Source: an uncultured Anaerolineae bacterium (GTDB taxonomy: Bacteria; Chloroflexota; Anaerolineae; Anaerolineales; Villigracilaceae). From it: DNA of 64,000 nucleotides. This document shows positions 1-8,744 of the stretch, piece by piece. Numbering within the stretch: position 1 is the first letter of the stretch; the number at the start of each line of letters is the position of its first letter. Both the position numbers and the translations under genes were made by a program. The notes beneath the pieces were generated by a model. That model did not search any database, was not told the origin of the DNA, and saw nothing but the letters and a program-made list of their open reading frames with translations. The stretch covers positions 310,001 to 374,000 of the forward strand of contig CAIQVH010000016.1 in assembly GCA_903875215.1 (NCBI GenBank), written 5' to 3'.

Positions 1-212
1 GCGCCCGAAAGGACCAGGAAACCCATCAGCACGGTCATGGTGCCGGGGGTGAGATGGAATTTTTGTGCCAGTGCCACTTCCAGTACGGCCCAGGCACTGG
101 TGCCCAGGTTGGCGCGGATCATGATGGCGATGGCCAGGCCAAACAGCCCCAGTCCGGCTTCGATCACGAGAAAATCCCGGAGGAAGGTTTTCCAACGAAT
201 TGGTTTGAGCAT
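1..212 (-). CDS. YczE/YyaS-type integral membrane protein (N-terminal part only)
   Basis: Only the first 70 codons are in the window; the rest lies left of base 1. The visible protein begins MLKPIRWKTFLRDF and continues into two hydrophobic stretches with the motif AIMIRANLGTSAWAVLE, which I recognise from the YczE/YyaS/YitT-like membrane proteins (DUF6198 group), where a short basic N-terminus precedes the first helix and a conserved NLG-x-S/P-W segment. The family has no firmly established substrate. It is divergent from the homocysteine methyltransferase gene. The family call rests on one N-terminal segment. Confidence 0.6.
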   Translation of the reverse strand, partial: MLKPIRWKTFLRDFLVIEAGLGLFGLAIAIMIRANLGTSAWAVLEVALAQKFHLTPGTMTVLMGFLVLSG

Positions 213-335
213 TCTGCCTCGCTTGAGAATAGGGCCTGACCCGCGGCCAGGCGGTCTCTATTGTATCGGATTTGTGTCCGCCTGCCGGGGCAGGCGGGGT
301 ACAATAGGGGACGAGATTTCTTGTTGGAGGCGATG

Positions 336-1208
336 ATGTCAAAATTAACTGATTTTTTGGCCGGGTCGGGTATTTTGGTGGCGGATGGCGCCACCGGGAC
401 CCAGCTGCAAAAGGCCGGGCTGAAGCCGGGCGCTTCTCCCGAGCGCTGGAACCTGGAAAACCCCGAGGCGATCCGGGCGTTGCATCGCGGCTATATTGAA
501 GCCGGCGCCAACGTGGTGCTGACCAACACCTTCGGCGGGACGCGCTTTCGGCTGGCGCGGCACGGATTGGAAGCCCAGGTGAAGGAAATCAACGCCGCTG
601 CAGCGCGGCTGGCGCGTGAGGTGGCGGGCGAATCCGTCTTTGTTTTTGGCGATATCGGCCCGAGCGGGGAACTGCTCAAGCCGCTGGGCAGGTTGACTTA
701 CGAGGAAGCGGTGGCCGGGTTTGCCGAACAGGCCGAGGGTCTGCTGGCGGGTGGGGTGGATGCGATCCTGGTCGAAACGTTGAGTGATATCAACGAGGCC
801 AAAGCCGCCCTTGAGGGCGTGCGCCGTGTCAGTGCGGATATTCCGGTGCTGGTGACGTTCAGCTTTGATACGCATGGCCGCACGATGATGGGAATCAAGC
901 CCGAAAAAGCCGCCCGGGAGATTTGGGCGCTGGGGGTGACGGCGGTGGGCGCCAACTGCGGGCGCACGCTGACCGAAACGCTGACGGCTATCGAGCAGAT
1001 GCGCGCGGCTGTGCCGGAGGCAGTGTTGATGGCCAAGCCCAACGCTGGCCTGCCGCATGCCAGCGGCGGCGACATGGTGTATGACGTTACGCCGGAGATC
1101 ATGGCAGAGTATGCCCACAAATTTGCCGCCCAGCAGGTGAAAATTTTTGGCGGCTGTTGTGGTTCTGCGCCGGAGCATATCCACGCGATTGCTGAAGCGC
1201 TGAAGTAA
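336..1208 (+). CDS. homocysteine S-methyltransferase family protein
   Basis: A 290-residue protein of the zinc-dependent homocysteine/betaine methyltransferase family, which moves a methyl group to homocysteine to give methionine. It has the VADGATGTQLQ start typical of the fold, VLTNTFGG, and the three expected zinc ligands: Cys208 in ANCG and Cys274/Cys275 in GGCCGS near the C-terminus. The length fits a stand-alone domain like the N-terminal part of MetH. Two ATGs lie in tandem; the second (336) is 5 nt after GGAGG and is preferred. The longer upstream reading frame is unlikely because it crosses a GC-rich hairpin at 279-298. The methyl donor cannot be read from sequence; a corrinoid-protein partner is not nearby. 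Confidence 0.88.
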   Translation: MSKLTDFLAGSGILVADGATGTQLQKAGLKPGASPERWNLENPEAIRALHRGYIEAGANVVLTNTFGGTRFRLARHGLEAQVKEINAAAARLAREVAGESVFVFGDIGPSGELLKPLGRLTYEEAVAGFAEQAEGLLAGGVDAILVETLSDINEAKAALEGVRRVSADIPVLVTFSFDTHGRTMMGIKPEKAAREIWALGVTAVGANCGRTLTETLTAIEQMRAAVPEAVLMAKPNAGLPHASGGDMVYDVTPEIMAEYAHKFAAQQVKIFGGCCGSAPEHIHAIAEALK

Positions 1209-1216
1209 CTTCATCA

Positions 1217-1257
1217 AAAGCCCCGGCAGGTTTATTAGCCTGCCGGGGCTTTTTTTT
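1217..1257. terminator. bidirectional rho-independent terminator
   Basis: A near-perfect stem (arms 1217-1230 and 1239-1252, core CCCCGGCAGG/CCTGCCGGGG) is flanked by A-runs on one side and T-runs on the other. It can end both the methyltransferase and the convergent M20 gene, whose stop codon lies inside the T-run. Confidence 0.9.
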
Positions 1258-2419
1258 AATCCAGTCCCGCGCGGAAAAAGCGCAGCGCGGCTTCCACGAA
1301 CAGGGCCGTGCCAAGTGGCAGGGCGCGCTCGTCAATGTTCACGGTTGGGCTGTGGAGCTGGTCGCCCGCCCCGATCTGGGTGCCGAGGAAGAACATGGCG
1401 CCGGGGACCAGCTTTGCAAAGTAGGCGAAATCTTCGGCGCCCATGTGCCGGACAGGCGGCAGGATATTTTCTGCGCCGATCAGATCGCTCGTCACGCTGT
1501 GCAGGAATCGCACCGCCCGATCGTGATTGTAGCCCGGCGGGTAGCCGGTGCTGATGCTCAATTCAGCCTCACCGCCCAGGGCGCGTACCACTCCCAGTGT
1601 TTTCTCGATCTCCGCGTGAATAATCTGCTGGACGGCCTGGCTCATATAGCGGATGGTGCCGCTGATTTCCACGCGCGTGGGGATGACGTTGCTGGCGCTC
1701 CCGGCGTGGATCGAACCGATGCTGATGACCGCCGGTTCAAAGGCATTCACACGGCGCGAAACGATGCCGTGCAGCGCCAGGATCAGATGACCGCTTAAGA
1801 AAATCGGATCAATCGTCTGGTCGGGGTAGGCGCCGTGCCCGCCGCTGGATTTGACAGTGATGGAAAACGAATCCACCCCGGCGGAAGCCGGCCCGTCATT
1901 GATGACGACCTGCCCGACCGGGGTTTGCGGGTCGACGTGCAAGGCCAGGATGGCGTTCACGCCATCCATTGCGCCGTCCTCGATCATGCGGGGCGCGCCG
2001 CTCAGGCCTTCATCATCGTCATCTTCCTCGGCTGGCTGGAACAGGAAGCGCAGCGTGCCCTGGAAGGTTTCGCGCGCCAGCAGGGTGGCTGCGCCGAGTG
2101 CCATGGCAGTGTGGGCGTCGTGTCCGCAGGCGTGCATCACCCCCGGGTTTTGCGAGGCATACGAGACGCCGGTCTGTTCTTCGATGGGCAGGGCATCCAT
2201 ATCGGCGCGGATGGCCAGCAGCGGACCGCCGCTGCCAATTTCGGCCACCACGCCCGTCTTGCCGACCCCGGTGCGGACGCGGTAACCGAGCGCGGTCAGC
2301 ACCTCCGCCACTTTGGCTGCTGTGCGAAATTCCTGAAAGGACAGTTCCGGGTGGGCGTGAAAATCGCGCCGCCAGGCAATCAGCAGATGTTCAATTTCGT
2401 GGGCTTTTTCGAGCATCAT
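1256..2419 (-). CDS. M20-family amidohydrolase / metallopeptidase
   Basis: A 387-residue cytoplasmic metallohydrolase of the M20D type (hippuricase, N-acyl-amino-acid or IAA-amide hydrolase-like), which hydrolyses N-acyl or peptide bonds. Visible signatures are RRDFHAHPELSF near the N-terminus, the metal-binding MHACGHDAHTAMALG, the QPAEE acid motif and MGAEDFAYF near the C-terminus. The two tandem ATGs are preceded by GGAGG at a 6-nt spacing, which supports the start at 2419. Length is normal for the family. The natural substrate cannot be deduced. Confidence 0.9.
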   Translation of the reverse strand: MMLEKAHEIEHLLIAWRRDFHAHPELSFQEFRTAAKVAEVLTALGYRVRTGVGKTGVVAEIGSGGPLLAIRADMDALPIEEQTGVSYASQNPGVMHACGHDAHTAMALGAATLLARETFQGTLRFLFQPAEEDDDDEGLSGAPRMIEDGAMDGVNAILALHVDPQTPVGQVVINDGPASAGVDSFSITVKSSGGHGAYPDQTIDPIFLSGHLILALHGIVSRRVNAFEPAVISIGSIHAGSASNVIPTRVEISGTIRYMSQAVQQIIHAEIEKTLGVVRALGGEAELSISTGYPPGYNHDRAVRFLHSVTSDLIGAENILPPVRHMGAEDFAYFAKLVPGAMFFLGTQIGAGDQLHSPTVNIDERALPLGTALFVEAALRFFRAGLD

Positions 2420-2468
2420 GGGAAACCTCCGTAGGAGAGCAACACTCCAATCATACTCGAAAAGGAAA

Positions 2469-2499
2469 TAAAAAACCGCCCGCGGGTTGGGCGGGCGGC
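2469..2499 (-). terminator. terminator of the DUF5666-type gene
   Basis: On the minus strand an 8-bp GC stem (arms 2476-2483 and 2491-2498) is followed by a run of T residues. It lies just past the stop of the gene at 2516-3094 and before the M20 start. Confidence 0.85.
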
Positions 2500-2515
2500 T
2501 GAAGAGCAGGATCGG

Positions 2516-3094
2516 CTAATCGTGGTGGCTGTCGTTGGAGTGGTCTTCGGTGTCGGAGGGCTGTTCGTGGCTGGAACGATCCCCGCCGTGATCATCGGCC
2601 GTTTCGGGGGCCGGCGAATTGCTGCTGTTGGAGTCATCCGTACCGGAGCCTTTGTCGCCCTGATCATCACCAACTTCCGCGCTGGGATTCTGGCCGCCCT
2701 GATCGTCGCCAATTTCAGGGTTCGGATTCTGACCGCTCTGATCGTCGCCGGCAGGTTGATTGGGGTCGAGGCGATCATCCTCCTGGCTGGGCAGTTCCAC
2801 GCTTTTTGCGTTGAGGCTGCCATCTGGCTGGAGCAGAGCTTCCACCTTGATCGTATCCCCGATGACGAAAGTGCCGGCTGCGACAAGAGCCGGATCCACG
2901 CTGACGGTTTGCCCAGAGATGATCCAGGTAGCGCCGTCCATGGCATCAATAACCCCGGTCAGCATGATTTCGCTGGAATTGGCCCCGGCGCCGCCGGTTT
3001 CCAGGAATTCTGCGGCCGAAGCGCGGCCCAGGCGGACGAACAGCAGGGTGGTCAGGGTCAGTGCGGCGAACAGGAGTTGGACAGTGCATTTCAT
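2516..3094 (-). CDS. exported DUF5666-like protein with acidic repeat tail
   Basis: A 192-residue protein with an N-terminal hydrophobic signal segment (residues 5-28, ending near ASA), so probably exported. Residues 45-100 (TGVIDAMDGATWIISGQTV, then a GDTIKVEA segment) resemble the small beta-barrel DUF5666 domain often found in Chloroflexota and other secreted proteins. From about residue 110 the protein becomes a low-complexity acidic tail with three imperfect repeats around GDDQ-GQNP, ending in Asp, Ser and His. SD AGAGGTG precedes the ATG. Its role is unknown; the Asp/His-rich tail could bind divalent metal, which is inference only. Confidence 0.72.
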   Translation of the reverse strand: MKCTVQLLFAALTLTTLLFVRLGRASAAEFLETGGAGANSSEIMLTGVIDAMDGATWIISGQTVSVDPALVAAGTFVIGDTIKVEALLQPDGSLNAKSVELPSQEDDRLDPNQPAGDDQSGQNPNPEIGDDQGGQNPSAEVGDDQGDKGSGTDDSNSSNSPAPETADDHGGDRSSHEQPSDTEDHSNDSHHD

Positions 3095-3221
3095 TTTTCA
3101 CCTCTAAATGAATTTGGACTGAATTACACTGATATTGTCGGGGGGACAGTCCAAAAGTTATGGGCAAAAAATGGTCTAGGGCTGACAATCTTGCAAGCTG
3201 TTGTGCGATTTCAGGCCGGGT

Positions 3222-4379
3222 TCAGGCTGCAAGGTCCCAGGGAGCGGATTGGGGGGCGTGTCCGGCCAGGGAGGGGCGAATGTGCTCACCCAGGCCTGGC
3301 AGTTGGTCGGCGACGGCTGCCAGCAGGCCGATATTGCCGGAGAGCATCATGTCGCCAAAGGGTGTGGCAAAGCAGGGAGCCAGAAAATCCCCGCTGGCGG
3401 GCGCATTCATCAGGGTGCGGCGCGGCCCGGTAACGGCGACATCCCAGTCGCCGCGTCCCAGCTCAAGCGGAGTCTGGTCGTAGAGCAGCGCGCCGTGCCC
3501 CATGTCGTTGAAGATTTCGGCATGGGTTAAGGTGCCGGCGGCCAGGCGCCGCAGCAGGGTGGTCAGGCGCGGCAGGTCAATTTCGCCGGTGTGATGTTCA
3601 AACAGGCCTTCGACGCCGTGCTCGCCGAGGCGGAAGGCCAGACAGTGGAAATTTCCCAGGTTGGCGACCAGTTTTTGCGGCCGGGCGGCGACGTATGGGT
3701 CAAAGGTGGCTCCGAGGATGGCTGCCGGGGCGCTATCCATGACGATCAATGGCGCGTCCACCGTACGGGCTGCTGTGGCGACGGCTTGCAGGCGTGTCAT
3801 GCTGGAGGGGATTTCAGCCGTGGAGTAGGCGAAGCTGGTCAGGGTGTTGCGCGCGCGCAGGCGTTCGTCGAGGTAGTCGAAGCGGGATTGGCGGTTGGAG
3901 ATGCCGGGCGGGGTGTCGCCATGGTCGAAGACGGCCACGGCCACTGCGGCCAGGTCGCGCAGGGTCAGGCCGAAGCGGGAGAAGGTTTCGGCCAGCAGGG
4001 GAAAGTCGAAGTCGGTCATTTCCAGGCGTTGGATGGTTTTTGGCAGGCGGCGGGCTTCTTCTTCGGCGATGATCTGGATGCCCATGGCGCGGACTTTGTC
4101 GAGGTTGTCGTTGAAGGTGCGGGCGGCGTCTGGGGTGGCGTAGATGGGCAGGCCGGCGCGGGCGTGCGCTTCGGCGGCCCAGGCGGAGGGCCCGCCGCCC
4201 ATCATGTGGCCGGTCAGCAACAGTGCTTCCTTTTGACGGGTGGCGGCCTGGATTTGGCGGTGAATCTGCAGGGTGGGCGAAGGCAGGATCAGTTTGTAGC
4301 CGTTTTCGATGGCCAGGTTTGAATCGTAAAGCAGGATGTCTTGCGTGCCGGTGCCGATGTCAACGGTTAATATTTTCAT
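3222..4379 (-). CDS. DUF1786 domain-containing protein
   Basis: A 385-residue protein starting MKILTVDIGTGTQDILLYD, a phosphate-binding-loop-like opening of the actin/ASKHA type that is characteristic of DUF1786 proteins (sometimes called pyruvate-formate-lyase-activating-enzyme-like). A second glycine-rich block (GHMMGGGPSAWAAE) and a VANLGNFHCLAF block fit the ATPase fold. SD AAGGA lies 8 nt before the ATG. No characterised function is known to me for this family. It is divergent from the PerR-type gene, sharing a 144-bp intergenic region that contains the PerR-like box. Confidence 0.75.
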   Translation of the reverse strand: MKILTVDIGTGTQDILLYDSNLAIENGYKLILPSPTLQIHRQIQAATRQKEALLLTGHMMGGGPSAWAAEAHARAGLPIYATPDAARTFNDNLDKVRAMGIQIIAEEEARRLPKTIQRLEMTDFDFPLLAETFSRFGLTLRDLAAVAVAVFDHGDTPPGISNRQSRFDYLDERLRARNTLTSFAYSTAEIPSSMTRLQAVATAARTVDAPLIVMDSAPAAILGATFDPYVAARPQKLVANLGNFHCLAFRLGEHGVEGLFEHHTGEIDLPRLTTLLRRLAAGTLTHAEIFNDMGHGALLYDQTPLELGRGDWDVAVTGPRRTLMNAPASGDFLAPCFATPFGDMMLSGNIGLLAAVADQLPGLGEHIRPSLAGHAPQSAPWDLAA

Positions 4380-4457
4380 GGGGAATCCTTGTTGGGGTGG
4401 GGAGGAAGCTCCGCGGGATAGTATACAGGCATCCAGCGGGTTTGGGCAGTTTTTCTC

Positions 4458-4493
4458 TTGACAGTTACGAGTAATTATTTATAATAATTCTAA
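4458..4493 (+). promoter_or_regulatory. consensus promoter overlapped by a PerR-type box
   Basis: A perfect -35 TTGACA (4458-4463) and perfect -10 TATAAT (4480-4485) are 16 bp apart. The -10 is embedded in TTATAATAATTCTAA (4479-4493), which differs from the B. subtilis PerR box consensus TTATAATNATTATAA at one position. It sits 31 bp before the PerR/Fur-type gene, so the regulator probably represses its own operon by covering the -10. Confidence 0.82.
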
Positions 4494-4523
4494 ATAAAGA
4501 ATAATTCCAGGAAAGAAAGCAGT

Positions 4524-4994
4524 ATGATAACTCCCCAGGTGTTAACGATGACTCTGCAGCAAGCTGGCATGCGGATCACTCCGCAGCGTGTGGCCATCTG
4601 CAAACTGCTGGCCGAGAGCGAGGAGCATCCCACGGCGGCGCGCATCTTTGAGCAGGTGAAGGTTTTATTCCCCTCCATTTCGCTGGCAACCATTTACAAT
4701 ACGCTTGAGACGCTTGTCAACCTGGGGGTGGTGAATGTGCTCGGGCATGCGGGGGATGACCAGGTGCATTATGATGCGGAAGTGGATCCGCACGTTAACC
4801 TGGCCTGCATCGCCTGCCACCGGATTGTGGATTTGCCTTCCGAGCATGTGACGCATCTTGATCACGAAATTACCGCGGCTTCGGGCTACAAATTGCTCGG
4901 CGCGCGGGTGCTGTATTATGGGCTGTGTCCCGCCTGCCAGGCGGCCGGCTCCCCATCCCACCCACTTCGCAAATCACAGACAGGGATCCAATGA
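4524..4994 (+). CDS. Fur/PerR-family metal-dependent repressor
   Basis: A 156-residue winged-helix repressor of the Fur superfamily. It shows the ITPQRVAICKLLAES helix start, the recognition-helix motif SISLATIYNTLETLV, and two structural-zinc pairs (Cys95/Cys98 in CIAC, Cys135/Cys138 in CPAC). The regulatory-site segment reads YDAEVDPHVN, so the HxH of B. subtilis PerR appears as HxN. The PerR-like box on its promoter and the downstream P1B-4 ATPase suggest control by Fe2+ and/or peroxide rather than zinc. The stop codon overlaps the ATPase start (ATGA), which implies translational coupling. PerR versus Fur cannot be settled from sequence alone. Confidence 0.88.
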   Translation: MITPQVLTMTLQQAGMRITPQRVAICKLLAESEEHPTAARIFEQVKVLFPSISLATIYNTLETLVNLGVVNVLGHAGDDQVHYDAEVDPHVNLACIACHRIVDLPSEHVTHLDHEITAASGYKLLGARVLYYGLCPACQAAGSPSHPLRKSQTGIQ

Positions 4995-7315
4995 CCAACC
5001 AGACCAATTCTATCCGGATGCCCGGGGAAGGCTCGCGCTGTACTGATGTGCTCAGCGATACGCTGCGCGGCTACCAGGGCATTGAAAATGTCGAATTCAA
5101 CCTTGAACAGGGGCAGTTGAAAGCCGTCTACGACCCGCGTATTCTCTCCAACGAGCGCGCCATGCAATTGGTGCATCAATCGGGGCAGGTGGCGGCCATG
5201 CGGGTGGCGCAGTGCGCGGCGCGGCGCGAACATGGTGTGCCGGCCTGCGCCAACTGCGCCGGTGCAATGGGCAAGGCGCTGCTGGCGCAATATCAAAACG
5301 CGGCCACGCTGCCGACCACCAGTTTTACGGATGGCGTGATCGTGGCCAGCCTGAATCAGCCGGCCTTGAGCGGCGACCGCGCTGAAGTGGAGGCTGCCTT
5401 CCTGGGGACCGAAACGCTCCCGGCGCTGCCGTCGTTCTGGTCAAAGGAAAAGCTCGAGGTCATTCTGACCGCACTCAATGCCGGGGCTGGCCTGGCCGCC
5501 TGGCTGGGCGCGCGCTTTGGGCTGGATCCCCTGGCGGTGGGGATTTTGTACGCCATTTCCTTCCTGGCTGGCGGTTATTTTGGGGTGCTGGCCAGTATTG
5601 AGGGGTTGAAGGAAAAAAATCTTAATGTCGATGTGTTGATGATTGTGGCGGCGCTGGGCGCAGCCTTTGTCGGGTCTCCGGCGGAAGGCGCGATGCTTTT
5701 GTTTCTGTTCTCGCTTTCCAACACGTTGCAATCGTTTGCCATGGATCGCAGCCGCAAGGCAATTGAAAAACTGCTTGATCTGAGGCCCTCGCTGGCGACG
5801 GTGCGGCGCGGCTCACGGCTGGTGACGGTGCCGACCGAGCAGTTGACGCTTGGCGACGTGGTGCTCGTCCGCCCGGGGGAACGCTTTCCGATTGATGGCG
5901 ATATCATCGCCGGGGAGTCGGATGTCAACCAGGCCACCATCACGGGCGAAGCACTGCCCGTCCATAAAACCAGCGGCGAGGGCGTTTTCGCTTCCACGCT
6001 GAATGGAAACGGCGCGCTCGAGATCCGTGTGACGCGCCTGGCGCGGGATACCACCCTGGCGCGCATTGTCCAGATGGTGGAAAATGCCCAGGCGACGAAA
6101 GCCAACACCCAGCGTTCGCTGGATGAGTTCGAGCAGAAATATGCCCTGTTTGTGCTGGGCGCAGCCGGCCTGCTGATCCTGATTCCCTGGTTGGTGCTGG
6201 GCCAGGCTTTCCAACCGACTTTTTACCGGGCCATGACCTGGCTGGTGGTGGCTTCGCCCTGTGCGCTGGTCATTTCCACACCGGCCAGCATTCTTTCGGC
6301 TATTGCCAATGCGGCCCGGCATGGTGTACTGTTCAAGGGCGGTGTGCACCTCGAGAAGACCGCCACCCTTAAGGTACTGGCTTTCGACAAAACCGGCACG
6401 CTGACCACCGGCCAGCCCTCGCTGACGCATGTCTTCGCCCTGGATGGCAACTCTGACTACCTGCTGCGGCTGGCTGGGGCCGTTGAAGCGCGCTCCGAGC
6501 ATCCCCTGGCGCGCGCCATCGTCAGCGCCGCCCAGCGCGAACACCCTGACCTGCCCGCCGCGACCGAGTTTCGCGCCATCCCCGGCCAGGGCGTGGAAGC
6601 GCGCGTGGAGGGACTCATGTTCTGGATGGGCAACGAACGCCTGTTTGAAGAACGCGGCGTTCCGCTGCCCGCCAGCCTGCTGGCTCGTCTGCGCGAGCTG
6701 GAAGATGAAGGTCAGACCGCCATGTTCCTGTACAGCCAGAGTGCGCAGAGTTTCCTTGGCCTGGTGGCGGTGGCCGATACGATGCGCCCCGACGCAGTGG
6801 AGATGATCCGCGGCTTGAAGGCTGCCGGGATTGAGCGGGTGGTGATGCTGACCGGGGATAACCCGCGCGCGGCGGCCAAGATTGCCGCCCGAGCCGGGGT
6901 GGATGAGTTCCATGCCGGCTTGCTGCCGCAGGACAAGGTGACGGTGCTCCAGTCTCTCAAGCAGAAGTACGGGCCGGTAGCCATGGTCGGGGATGGGGTC
7001 AATGATGCGCCTTCGCTGGCCACTGCCGATATCGGCATTGCCATGGGCGGCGGCGGCACCGATGTGGCCATCGAAACCGCTGACGTGGTGCTGATGTCGG
7101 ATGACCTGCGCAAAATCCCCTTTGCCATTGGGCTGGCGCGCCAATCCAAGAAAATCGTCTGGCAAAATCTGACTTTTGCGCTGGCGGTCATTGTCCTGCT
7201 GATTGCTTCGGCGTTTGGCGCCAACCTGCCCCTGCCGCTGGGCGTCTTTGGCCATGAGGGCAGCACTGTGCTGGTCGTCTTGAACGGTCTGCGCCTGCTG
7301 GCATATCGCGAGTAA
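4991..7315 (+). CDS. P1B-4-type heavy-metal-transporting P-type ATPase (PfeT/CoaT-like)
   Basis: A 774-residue inner-membrane metal-efflux pump. It has ITGEALPVHK (actuator domain), the transport motif SPC (422-424), the phosphorylation motif DKTGTLT (Asp466), EHPLARA, and MVGDGVNDAPSLA. The last membrane segment carries HEGST (from His755). SPC plus HEG-S/G-T is the signature of the P1B-4 subgroup (Fe2+, Co2+ or Zn2+ exporters such as PfeT, FrvA, CoaT). The N-terminal 110 residues resemble a degenerate HMA fold without the usual CxxC, followed by a Cys/His cluster (CAARREHGVPACANC). The ATG overlaps the repressor stop by 4 bp. Iron efflux is the best guess given the PerR-type partner. Confidence 0.9.
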   Translation: MTNQTNSIRMPGEGSRCTDVLSDTLRGYQGIENVEFNLEQGQLKAVYDPRILSNERAMQLVHQSGQVAAMRVAQCAARREHGVPACANCAGAMGKALLAQYQNAATLPTTSFTDGVIVASLNQPALSGDRAEVEAAFLGTETLPALPSFWSKEKLEVILTALNAGAGLAAWLGARFGLDPLAVGILYAISFLAGGYFGVLASIEGLKEKNLNVDVLMIVAALGAAFVGSPAEGAMLLFLFSLSNTLQSFAMDRSRKAIEKLLDLRPSLATVRRGSRLVTVPTEQLTLGDVVLVRPGERFPIDGDIIAGESDVNQATITGEALPVHKTSGEGVFASTLNGNGALEIRVTRLARDTTLARIVQMVENAQATKANTQRSLDEFEQKYALFVLGAAGLLILIPWLVLGQAFQPTFYRAMTWLVVASPCALVISTPASILSAIANAARHGVLFKGGVHLEKTATLKVLAFDKTGTLTTGQPSLTHVFALDGNSDYLLRLAGAVEARSEHPLARAIVSAAQREHPDLPAATEFRAIPGQGVEARVEGLMFWMGNERLFEERGVPLPASLLARLRELEDEGQTAMFLYSQSAQSFLGLVAVADTMRPDAVEMIRGLKAAGIERVVMLTGDNPRAAAKIAARAGVDEFHAGLLPQDKVTVLQSLKQKYGPVAMVGDGVNDAPSLATADIGIAMGGGGTDVAIETADVVLMSDDLRKIPFAIGLARQSKKIVWQNLTFALAVIVLLIASAFGANLPLPLGVFGHEGSTVLVVLNGLRLLAYRE

Positions 7316-7328
7316 ACTTTGGACGGAT

Positions 7329-7375
7329 AAAAACAGCGCCGGCGCTACCCTGCATGGGCCGCCGGCGCTGTTTTT
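7329..7375. terminator. bidirectional terminator between the ATPase and kbl genes
   Basis: Inverted arms (7329-7343 and 7361-7375, core CAGCGCCGGC/GCCGGCGCTG) are flanked by A5 and T7. They serve two convergent genes. Confidence 0.9.
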
Positions 7376-7386
7376 TTATTGGGAAA

Positions 7387-8565
7387 TCAGATGACGCCGA
7401 GTTTTTTCCCGACGGTTCGGAAGGCTTCCAGGCCCTGCTCAAGATCGGCCGGGGAGTGGGCCGCCGAAATCATAACGCGGATGCGGGCCTTGCCCTGCGG
7501 CACTGTGGGGAAGCCGAGCGCCATGGCAAACACGCCGGCCTCGAACAATTCACGGCTGAACTGTTGGGCCAGCGGCGCTTCGCCGAGCATGACCGGGGTG
7601 ATGGGTGTTTGGCTTGCGCCGGTGTTAAAGCCCAGCTTTTGCATTTCGGCTTTGAAGGTGCGCGCATTGGCCCAGAGTTGATCCACCAGTTGGGTGGAGT
7701 CTTCCAGCAGGTCGAGCGCGGCCAGGCAGGCGGCGGCATCGGGCGCGGTGACTGCCGAAGAAAACAGGAAGGGCCGCCCGCGCTGGCGCAGCCATTCGAT
7801 GATGACCGCTTTTCCGGCTACCACGCCGCCCACCACCCCGAAGGCCTTGGACATCGTCCCCACTTCCACATCCACTTTGCCGTGCAGGCCAAAATGATCG
7901 ACGATGCCGCGCCCGCCGGCGCCCAGCACGCCTTCGCCGTGTGCGTCATCCACCATCAGCAGCAGGTCATACTTTTGGGTCACCTCGTAGATATCGGGTA
8001 GGGGGGCGATGTCGCCATCCATGCTGAAGACGCCGTCGGTGACGACCAGCCCCCGGCGGAACTGGCTTAAATTCGCCCGGATCTGCTCTTCCAGGGATTG
8101 CGGATCGTTGTGTTCGTAGGCGATGATCTTTGCGCCCGAAAGCCGGCAGCCATCAATGATGCTGGCGTGATTGAGCCGGTCGGAGAAGATGACATCCTCC
8201 TTGCCCACCAGGGCCGGCAGGGTGGCCAGGTTGGCGGTGAAGCCGCTCTGGAAGGTGATGGCCGCTTCGACGCCTTTGAAGGCCGCCAGGCGTTTTTCCA
8301 GCTCGAGGTGCAGGCTGGTTGTCCCGGCGATGGAGCGCACCGCCGCCGGGCCAACGCCCATTTCGGCGGCGGCGTTTTGCGCGGCGGCCACCAGGGCCGG
8401 GTGGTTGGCCAGCCCCAGGTAATTGTTGGAGCAGAAGTTCAGCACTTTCTTGCCATCCACCACCAGCCAGGCCCCTTGCGGCGAGCCAATGGTGCGGATG
8501 CGGTTGTATAACCCGGCCTGCTTCAGGCCGTCGAGTTCCTGGGAAATCCAATCAGTTTTGGACAC
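7387..8565 (-). CDS. kbl: glycine C-acetyltransferase (2-amino-3-ketobutyrate CoA ligase)
   Basis: A 392-residue PLP enzyme of the alpha-oxoamine synthase family, close in length to characterised Kbl. It cleaves 2-amino-3-oxobutyrate with CoA to glycine and acetyl-CoA in threonine catabolism. Motifs are [26 protein letters not shown], and [11 protein letters not shown] containing the PLP lysine (about Lys240). The start is a GTG with AAGGAG 6 nt upstream. No threonine dehydrogenase is in the window, so a related role (KBL versus AONS/BioF) is possible; overall sequence reads most like Kbl. Confidence 0.88.
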   Translation of the reverse strand: MSKTDWISQELDGLKQAGLYNRIRTIGSPQGAWLVVDGKKVLNFCSNNYLGLANHPALVAAAQNAAAEMGVGPAAVRSIAGTTSLHLELEKRLAAFKGVEAAITFQSGFTANLATLPALVGKEDVIFSDRLNHASIIDGCRLSGAKIIAYEHNDPQSLEEQIRANLSQFRRGLVVTDGVFSMDGDIAPLPDIYEVTQKYDLLLMVDDAHGEGVLGAGGRGIVDHFGLHGKVDVEVGTMSKAFGVVGGVVAGKAVIIEWLRQRGRPFLFSSAVTAPDAAACLAALDLLEDSTQLVDQLWANARTFKAEMQKLGFNTGASQTPITPVMLGEAPLAQQFSRELFEAGVFAMALGFPTVPQGKARIRVMISAAHSPADLEQGLEAFRTVGKKLGVI

Positions 8566-8744
8566 GGGGTACTCCTTGGAGGTGGAAGTTAGAAGTGGGA
8601 AGGTGGTAGGTAGAAGTTGAATTCATTATAGCGAGTTCCAGGAGGCCGGTCTGTCATGTTTTTGGCCTGACATGCGTAATGAGGATGGGTCGGGTGGGAG
8701 AGCGTTGGTGGGGAGGAAGCCCGAATCAAAAGAGACAGTCACCC

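Noticed and set aside
279-298. GC hairpin CCGCCTGC/GCAGGCGG before the methyltransferase as a riboswitch (for example SAM or cobalamin)
   Set aside because: Only a single short stem is present; I find none of the conserved cores of SAM or B12 riboswitches in 213-335.
345-1217. 290-codon antisense frame opposite the homocysteine methyltransferase
   Set aside because: A GC-rich shadow frame. Its product has no family resemblance and the sense strand has full zinc-site motifs and an SD.
2640-2760. Direct repeats resembling a small CRISPR or tandem array
   Set aside because: They are coding repeats for the acidic tail of the DUF5666 protein, in frame and imperfect, without spacers of constant length.
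5813-7255. 480-codon antisense frame opposite the P-type ATPase
   Set aside because: Long open frames opposite high-GC genes are expected; the sense gene has all P-type motifs and the antisense product looks random (His/Arg/Gln-rich).
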